A stretch of 64,000 nucleotides of DNA from Lantana camara. Its lineage: Eukaryota; Streptophyta; Magnoliopsida; Lamiales; Verbenaceae. The notes beneath the pieces were generated by a model. The model worked only from the letters and a program-made list of their open reading frames with translations. It made no database searches and was not told where the DNA came from. How positions within the stretch are numbered: position 1 is the stretch's first letter; every line of letters begins with the position of its first letter. Below are positions 56,867 through 64,000 of the stretch, in pieces. The DNA lies in the NCBI GenBank assembly GCA_037501455.1, contig CM074862.1, positions 57,009,501-57,073,500 of the forward strand. The letters are read 5' to 3'. The position numbers were made by a program, and so were the translations under genes.

Positions 56867-56902
56867 GAATCCGAGGACGGATTCTCTTAAGGGGAAGAGA
56901 AT
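56867..56902 (+). promoter_or_regulatory. Pre-PPT hairpin and polypurine tract of C
   Basis: GAATCCG-AGGA-CGGATTC (56867-56884), then CTTAAGGGGAAGAGAAT up to the LTR at 56903. Same arms as B and M. Confidence 0.78.
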
Positions 56903-59531
56903 TGTAATGCCCCAATTTTCAGACAGTCAGGTACGCTCGACACGTGTGAGTTTCGAGCCTTAGGATTTTATTTTATTATTTTCGTTTATTTGATTTATAC
57001 ATGCTATATTAATTTTATGAATTGTATTTCAAAATATTTACGTGAAAATATATGAAACACGTGCCAATTAGAGAATTATTGTACATATTGGATTCATTAT
57101 TATGTGAGCTAATTGTCGGGTGCATTTTAATTGCTTCATTGCCCTTAAATGCTCATTCCTTTTAATTTAAGGACTAAATTGCATAAAAACCTTTTGGACC
57201 TAATTGACCATTTCCAAACCTTTGATACTCAATTGGATAACTTATAGAACTTGGAGGATTTAATCACAAATATTACATTTTTCCCAAATATGTCGTTATA
57301 TACATCTCTTCCCAATCTTCATTTTCATTTTCATCAAAAACATACCATTTGCTTCCTCCTTCACTAAGCCAAACCTCGAAGGAAAAGAAAAGGGAATTTC
57401 ATCATTTCAAGCTAAAATCTTTGAGGAATTGGGACTCTTGGGGCCTCATCTTCATCATCTCTTCATCCTTTCTTCTTCTTCTTTCATTCAAGGTAGAGAT
57501 GGAAGCATACATGATTTCTTGAAATTTATATACAAAGCTAGGGTTATGGTTATTTTCATTCCATGGGATTATATGATATATAAATGATGATGTTGGGTTG
57601 ATTTTATGCATTTATCACTTGAAATTATGAAGATTGGAGCTTGATTGCATGTGGTAGGATTATAGACTTAATTGATGAATTTGGCCTGATCAAGCATGAA
57701 ATAAGTGTTTATATTGAATATTATTGTAGCTAAGGCATGCATATATGTTCTTTTCCATGAATTATAATGTTAGAAGTTAGATTATGATAAGTATGATCAA
57801 CCTTGATTGTGGTTCGTGTATGCTCTGTTCTTCTCCCCTGTTTTCTGTATCTTCTGTATAACGGGAACGACCCTTCCCGTTCCCTTTGTAATTGGGGAAC
57901 GGTCGTTCCCATATTTTGAATAGTGTTCCTGGCAGCGAGGATGGGAACGACCGTTCCCACTTTGTCTCACAGACGGGAACGGCCGTTCCCATCTTCGGGG
58001 AGTAGTTTCGGGAGTGGGGGAACGGCCCTTCCCATTTTGTACTAAAACCTGGAACGGCCGTTCCCAGGCTTCTGGAAGTGCATAAACTTTCTGCATAAAA
58101 TTGTAATTTTGGAATCCAATTCCAATGGATTAATTGACCCCAATTTGTGATTATATGAATGATGACATGCCAAAACATGATATTTATATGCTACATTGTT
58201 TATTGCACGATGTTTCGTACTTGATCACGCCGTGCGTCTTCCATGGAGTAATATGCTTGAATTGTGGTCTGATGTACGTACATTGTCCCGTTTCTTGTTC
58301 AGTTACTCTCCAGGGAGGAGATTGTCGAGCGTGAGCACATTCACGTGTCTACGAGTCGTTGTGTCGCCTGTCAGGTGACGTTTAATTGTTAGTTATATAA
58401 AACCCGTATATCCCTTATGTGATATTTCGGCCAAAAAGGTAATTATATCTATAAATTTCATGAAATCACTTATCATTTCAAGTCATGATCATGAAAAGCA
58501 AGCAAGCCATGTTTCGTGCATGTTTTTGGCGAGTAGCATGACCGTTCACGTTGGGCCCGAGGGTAGTGACTAGAGCCAACTGGGAAAGCAAGGGCTGACG
58601 GGTTACTCTGGCACTATCCTCATCACATTTGGGATGGCCCCTGAATCCGCTAGGAGATTAGTGGAGGAAGGAGTTCCGGGCTTAGGGATTCATGTACCCT
58701 CTGCTCAATGAGCATGGATGACAGGGCCTTGCAATCCTATCATCAACCGGAGGAAGAAGGAGACTGGGGACGGGTCCGGCACCACGGATTGTCCTCGGGT
58801 GTTATTGTATGATTTTCGTTCCATGAATGTGTTACATGAATACACTATCGCACGATTGCACGGTAAATTCAATTGCATGATCACCTATTAATTAACAATC
58901 AAGCAAGCATGTTTCATGTTCATTTGGAGTACGGTTGGAGACTGCCCTCACTCGCCGGGGCCATGTATTGATTGCATGAAAATGAACAAGTATTTAACAC
59001 TGATAGTTGTATTCTTGGGCAAAGAGTACATTCTTGAACTTTTACATTATCTTGTATAAACCTTTACCCGAGAATATAACTTGCATGTTATCTGCGCTAA
59101 TATGTATTTAAACCCCTCACTCGGTCTTCACAGACTGACGCCTCCACCTTTCAGGTTATTGCAAGTGCACGCTAGGCGGGAGTTGAGTCGAGTCGAGTCC
59201 AGTTCATGTAGTCGAGTCAACCATGGTTCGTGTATTTGGGTTATTTATTGTTACCTATGAAATTATGTTAATGTTATTGTTTTATATTTAGAGATGGTAA
59301 TGCATTGATATGCAAAGTTAGAATACGGTTCATGTATTGTTGGTAATTAATTTGTTTGAATTATGCTTCTGCTTAATTATGTTGCATGCATGAGTTAATC
59401 CCGCCTAGCTTGTCAATTATTGCATGGTCACCCGTTTGCTATAGGTTAGTTCATGTACGGATTGGCCGTTTCGTGTGTGGATTGACCTATAGTGCGGGGG
59501 TGTGGCACCTCCACATGTACGGGGTGCTACA
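56903..59531 (+). repeat. 3' LTR of C
   Basis: 2629 bp, TGTAATGCCCC to GGGGTGCTACA, followed by the GACGC duplication. Complete copy used to recognise the truncation of the 5' LTR. Palindrome cluster at 57862-58067. Confidence 0.9.
57862..58067. repeat. Palindrome cluster in C 3' LTR
   Basis: Six GGGAACGGCCGTTCCC variants matching 34837-35041 in order and spacing. The central two to four bases differ in several units between the two LTRs (for example GGCCC versus GACCC in unit 1). The 133-residue open frame across it is a repeat artefact. Confidence 0.88.
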
Positions 59532-59536
59532 GACGC

Positions 59537-61083
59537 GGTGATAGATTTTTTAAAATTCTTATTCTTGATTTCCTTCTAACTTTTATTGTTTCTATTCTTT
59601 TCCGATTCTTCACCACTCCCATAATCTTCATTCGACCAACCAACTCTTTTTAATTAACCGAGATTGACCTCCCCGAATACCCTTAAATCGTCCGTCCCGA
59701 AATCAGATCCATAGTTACTATCTTTACCCATATCGGAGTCTAACATATCCTCGAGGATAACTACTCTTGACAACCTTGACGATTCAATCCCGACCTTGAA
59801 ATATTTATCATTATGATCTATCTTGACACGAATCCTTTCCCATCTTCCGTTCATGCTATCCATTCATTATCTTTAACCCCTTAAGGTTATATTCGGTATC
59901 TGGCCCCACATTTCTTGAATCGAAGATAGAATGTTCTTGATGATTCTTGAAGTTTGATGTAAATCCTCCAATGATCATCCTTTTTGGTTTGGTCGCTGCT
60001 TAAGTTTCCTTCCAAATTCCCATTGAAATAGCCGATGATTTAACAATATTATCCTTATTGGACCCCTTTATACTTCATTGGATTAATCTTGATTGACATC
60101 ATCCCTTTATATGCTAACTTGATTCGATTTTCTCTTGTCAATTCTGACTTAGGAGTTCACAGAAGCTTCCTTATAATTTTGTCATCCCCATATCAAAATT
60201 CCATACATGAAAATATTCCCCAAGCCATTTCCTTTATACCTAGTGATAAACTTCAACCCGGATTTAGTAACTTAGCTCTCCTCTTAACAACTTAACCATT
60301 CAAGCCGTCTTATTCACTTCTGATCACCACCATTAGGGCTTCTAGGTCTTCCTTAAATTGCAATTTCATTGTTCCTACTAAATTATTTCTTCAGGCTCAA
60401 TTTCAACCTTCCAATTTATCTCTTAGTCATGCTCTCCCCCTTAAATTTTCTTTCCTTACATGTCGAATTCCATCAATCCTTGTTTTATCGAAATTCTTGA
60501 TGAATAATTTCCATTAGGGAGGATTTTAATCAAAATGGCAACCCCAAGGTTTTGCCTTTTAATTCCTCTTCTTATTCTCTTGATATCCGCAACCCATTTC
60601 CTACTCTTGTCCAATCAAAACACCCCATAGTCAACTCTAATCTCGCTTCTCTTTATGAATTCCCGTTTTCATCAACCTATCCCTTACTTGAAATTCTTTA
60701 TTTTTCCTGACGTCACCTTCCTGGTAACATACCATCCCATTATTTCTTTTCCTCTTAACTCAGATGTGTCCCGATCGACGGAATACTTGATAAGTGAGAT
60801 GAAAGAACTTCCTATCAAATAAACACTAGAATGCATGTTGGGTTAAAATGATGATGCATGTGGCACACTTGCGACAATGAAATATGAAGCACCTTAGAGC
60901 AACGAAATCAAATAGAAATACACGCACGAACATATATAAAGAAGAATAAATAATTGATGCGAAGTATGATGCACGTGCTATGAATGTTTTGGAACCTGTC
61001 ACCAATGTGGTAAGTTGTTACCTCGGTAGCTTTTACTCGTTCCTCCAATCATGAGGTTACTTTGACTTGCTGATCATGCTTCG
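59537..61083 (-). mobile_element. Element B interior, right part
   Basis: Resumes after the GACGC duplication of C. About 1.5 kb, noncoding. A short minus-strand frame (59654-59863, GRWERIRVKIDHNDKYFKVG) has no recognised family. TATGATGCACGTGCTATGAATG near 60968 resembles words in LARD1's interior, supporting a related non-autonomous element. No primer-binding site or 5' LTR of B is seen before the next insertion. Confidence 0.6.
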
Positions 61084-61145
61084 TGTAACACCCAGCACGT
61101 GAGGCGCCACATCCCCGCGCTATGACCCGACACGTGTACGAAATG
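61084..61145 (-). mobile_element. LTR end fragment H, cut by element D
   Basis: 62 bp TGTAACACCCAGCACG then GTGAGGCGCCACATCCC: the end of a minus-oriented LTR of the same broad group as M and B, but not B's own (too different, and no primer-binding site next to it). D inserted after ACGAAATG. Confidence 0.65.
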
Positions 61146-63816
61146 TGTAACGCCCCGGTTTCCGGATAAACAGGTAAGCACGCCACGTGTGAGTTTGAGC
61201 GTAGGTTTTATTTATAAGTCTTTTAATTTCATAATATATTACGTGGCATTTCATATTTTTATAAAATTCATGAAACATTATTTATATCAATTCTTTGAAT
61301 TCATATCATTGAAAATATTATTTCATGGCACGAAAAATATTTACTGCATGAAATAATTGCCGAGAGTATTTCAAATGGCCAAATTGTCCCTAGTTGAGCA
61401 ATTCTTGAAACTCTAGGGACTTAATTGCATAAATTTCAAGGGCTTGATTGTGCCTAATTCAAATGGTTGCCTACTTGATTTCATAAATTCATAAATTAAG
61501 GGATTAAATTGCAATTAACACATTTCACAAAAATCAAGGAGGATGAATCACGTTATTTCATCTCCTAGCTTCCATGATCTCATATCACACCAAAATATTC
61601 CCCAACAAAATTGCTCTCTCTCTCTCGGTTCTTCAAGGAAAAGGGAAGAAGTAGTTTTCAATCAATCATCAAGATTTCAAGAAATCTTTCAAGAAATTTG
61701 GGAGTGATCATCACCATCATCATACTTCTTCATTTCTTTCATCTTTAAGGTTGGTTGAGCATGAATGATGATTCTTGATCATATATGTACAAGTTAGGGT
61801 TTGGGATTTATAGACTAGATGGATTAATTGAATATGAAAGCATGATTCTATGATCATATTAGGAATTATGGCATGATTCTTTCATGGTTTGTTGGAAAAC
61901 TTAAGCTTGGATGATCAAAATGATCATGTAAATGAAACCTTGAAACTTTGATGATATTGCATGTTTTATGTGTTTAAGTGTGATATTATTATGCTATAAG
62001 TGTGTTTACATCATGCTTCCAGAAATTATTGCAATTGGGGATCAAAAATGGAATGTTGTGGTTGTCTTGTGCCATTCCCGTAGCCTTCCCCTGTTTCTGC
62101 TCTGTTTTTTCAGTTGCAGAAACTGGGAACGACCGTTTCCAGCCTCAAGGCTTTGTGGGAACGGGCGTTCCCATTCCATTTCAAAATTTAGACGGCCGAG
62201 CACGGGAACGGCCGTTCCCATTTTGGCCTTGCGCCGGAAGGGCCGTTCCCAGCTCAAAGGCGCATTTTAAATGGGGAAAAACGTTGCCGCGTTTTCTGGG
62301 CAACGGGAATGACCGTTCCCATTTTTCAAAGGAACCCGGAACGGCCGTTCCCACCTGTAGTGCAGAACAAAAGTTTCTGCATAAAATTACGAAATTAGCC
62401 CCTCGATCCAACGACTTCTTTGACCCCGAATTGCTATAATATGTACTAATATGATGTGAAATAACATGTTATCATACCACATTGCATTTTCATGGTCGTC
62501 TCGATACGTTTCCGCCGTTCGTCATATTTTGGTCATTTTAGGTCTTGTCTCATGTTCATACGTTGTATTTGCACAGGTCACGAGGGCGTGGACGGGGAGC
62601 AAGCTCCTTAGAACACTTCATTATTTTATTTTGCAAGAAAGGTGAGGTTTTGTTTTGGTAAAACGAACCCTATAACCCTTATGTGCTAGTTTTCGGCCAA
62701 AACATATTATACTTATGAATGATTTCAAAACCACGAACATTTCAAGCAAGCAATTCTTGATTTCAAGCATGTTTGGCGAGTACATGATTGCACGTGGGCC
62801 CGAGGGTAGTTCTTGAGCCAACCGGGAAAGCAAGGGCTGACGGGTAACTCCTGAATTATCCTCACATTGTTGGGATCACCCCCGAAGCCACTAGGAGATT
62901 AGTGGTGGAAGGAGTTCCGTGTCTAGAGGGTCATGTCCTCTACACACACCATGTCGTGGATAGTCGAGCCTTGCAAACTCGCTATCACCCGGAGGAAGAA
63001 GGAGACTGGGGATTAATCCGGCATGTCGGGTTATCCTCGGGTTATTGCATGATTTCAAGCATGAAATTGTTTATGTGAGCACTAATTAAATTGCATGATC
63101 ACGTATTCATCAAGCAAGCAAGCATGATCACGTATTGTTCACGATTGGGAGTTCGGTTGGAGATTGCCCTTGCTCGCCGGGGCCACATGTTCATGACATT
63201 GACAAGCATGATTAATTAAACGTGTTAAAATGATTGGTTGTACTCTCGGGCTAAGATTAAGTTCTTGAATTATATATATATATTCCTTTGATTTCCAAAG
63301 TCTTCACCCGAGGCTACACCTTGCATGTGATTTGTGTATATATATTTATTGCCCCTCACTCAGTCTTCGGTAGACTGATACTTCACTTTTCAGGTACCCT
63401 TTTGAGCGTGGTCGTACTAGGCGGGTGTCCGGTCGTTCGAGTTTTGCATTTTCATGAGTCTAGCACCGTACCTTCATGTATATTACCTTTGAGATATTCC
63501 ATGTTATTGATCGAGATTAGTATTTTGAATACATGGTTATGTATATTATTAAAAGATGATAATGTATTGATAGTTAATTGGTACCTATATGTATCTGTGT
63601 AATAATTATGGTACCTATATATATGAATGATTTTATTGCTTCCGCTTTTCCAATCATGTTTGCTTTGATTATGTTGGGAAGAGTGTCCCACCTAGCTCGT
63701 CATTTTTATTGTCACCCGTTCGCTGTGGTCTTGGTTTATGTATGAACTGTCCATTTCATACGTGGATCGAGGCTATAATGCGGGGGATGTGGCGCCTTGG
63801 GTTTTAGGGTGCTACA
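61146..63816 (+). repeat. 5' LTR of element D
   Basis: 2671 bp, TGTAACGCCCC to AGGGTGCTACA, followed by a spacer and primer-binding site, so the element reads rightward out of the window. Related to the C LTR (shared palindrome type, AGTAGCATGACCG- and AGGCGGG-like words) but clearly diverged. No gene inside. Confidence 0.88.
62124..62353. repeat. Palindrome cluster in D LTR (GGGAACGGCCGTTCCC)
   Basis: Six variants of the palindrome found in C, among them a perfect GGGAACGGCCGTTCCC (62204-62219), GGGAACGGGCGTTCCC and GGGAATGACCGTTCCC, followed by TTTCTGCATAAAATTA as in C. Open frames 61968-62439 and 62042-62411 are artefacts of it. Confidence 0.87.
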
Positions 63817-64000
63817 TCTACAGGTGGTATCAGAGCCCGATTGCAAAACCGAGGTTCTCGAGTCGTGTTGAGTCAGTCTAGGTCGCACGGCATAGGATTA
63901 TGTGGTAATTGGGAGTCTGCATTTGGTTGAATTACCTGATTTACTCATTCCTTTGCATTAATTGAGCTACTTGATCTTCCTTGAACATGTACTATTTGAT
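63817..64000 (+). mobile_element. Start of element D interior: primer-binding site and leader
   Basis: Spacer TCTACAGG, then TGGTATCAGAGCCCGATT (63825-63842), matching initiator tRNA-Met. AGAGCCCGATT pairs imperfectly with AACCGAGGTTCT around a GCAA loop (63832-63858). The next ~50 bases (GAGTCGTGTTGAG, GTCGCACGGCATAGGA) match the LARD1 leader. Coding part, if any, lies outside the window. Confidence 0.82.

Larger units (their letters stand above)
54177..56902 (+). other. Noncoding interior of C, right part
   Basis: Resumes after M's target duplication. 2.7 kb without a recognisable retroelement domain. Two short open frames (55741-55932, FRDQMEDVSLGPDFYDFY; 55938-56123) are unidentified. 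The first has weak resemblance, as DNA and protein, to E interior at 28860-29000. Hairpin array at 56561-56665 and pre-PPT hairpin at 56867-56884 near the end. Confidence 0.6.
33878..59531 (+). mobile_element. Non-autonomous element C, interrupted by M
   Basis: Plus-strand element between GACGC target duplications (33873-33877 and 59532-59536). The 5' LTR starts TGTAACGCCCC at 33878 but is homologous to the 3' LTR only to about 35615. Beyond that, interior-like sequence follows without a primer-binding site, so the 5' LTR end and leader are deleted. The interior runs 35616-35862 and 54177-56902, split by M. 3' LTR 56903-59531. No recognisable pol. Confidence 0.85.

Noticed and set aside
59654..59863. 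Possible captured host exon (GRWERIRVKIDHNDKYF)
   Set aside because: No recognisable family, short, flanked by noncoding element sequence. Kept only as part of B interior.

Overview
The whole 64 kb is a nest of LTR retrotransposons. No host gene, tRNA gene or rRNA gene was recognised. The organism is a flowering plant, most likely a eudicot with a repeat-rich genome. The basis is plant-type Ty3/gypsy chromovirus polyproteins with an integrase-linked chromodomain, Ty1/copia polyproteins, primer-binding sites matching plant initiator tRNA-Met (TGGTATCAGAGC), a TRIM element and long non-autonomous LARD-like elements. The species cannot be named from the sequence.

Layout. (1) Bases 1-25887 hold the 3' part of a plus-strand chromovirus, G1: broken pol to base 2349, then the 3' LTR from 2378. 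That LTR is split at 5033/25491 by a minus-strand copia element (Copia1, 5034-25485, target duplication AAGTG). The right LTR of Copia1 is itself split by a 490-bp TRIM (15039-15528) and, at the TRIM's 3' end, by a non-autonomous minus-strand element with 3698-bp LTRs (LARD1, 15529-25342). (2) Bases 25888-29574 are a degenerate plus-strand element E with a truncated LTR (26837-28840) between two copies of its internal region. (3) From 29575 to the right edge the order of insertion can be read outward to inward: E is cut by LTR fragment F (29575-29760), F by minus-strand element B (LTR 29761-33332), and B by plus-strand element C (33878-59531, target duplication GACGC). C is cut by minus-strand chromovirus M (35863-54171, target duplication ATGTG), and M by minus-strand Copia2 (35894-44773, target duplication ATCCC). 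B's interior resumes at 59537-61083 and carries LTR fragment H (61084-61145), which is cut by plus-strand element D. D's 5' LTR (61146-63816) and primer-binding site end the window.

Coding state. G1, M, Copia1 and Copia2 each keep recognisable gag, protease, integrase, reverse transcriptase and RNase H segments, but all carry stops, frameshifts or deletions. None can make a full polyprotein as read. LARD1, B, C and E have no recognisable pol. LARD1 shares its primer-binding-site leader with D, which suggests they are mobilised by the same kind of machinery.

Most unusual signal. Short hairpins recur at equivalent places in different element families with different but self-complementary arms: (a) just before the polypurine tract, with an AGGA/GGA loop, in six elements; (b) over the primer-binding site, with a GCAA loop, in three elements; (c) as clusters in the LTRs of six elements, each family with its own palindrome; (d) as arrays in the 3' interior of the non-autonomous elements; (e) in the GC-rich leader of the copia elements. 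Preserved pairing with changed sequence points to selected RNA or DNA structure, and is the main candidate here for something not well described.
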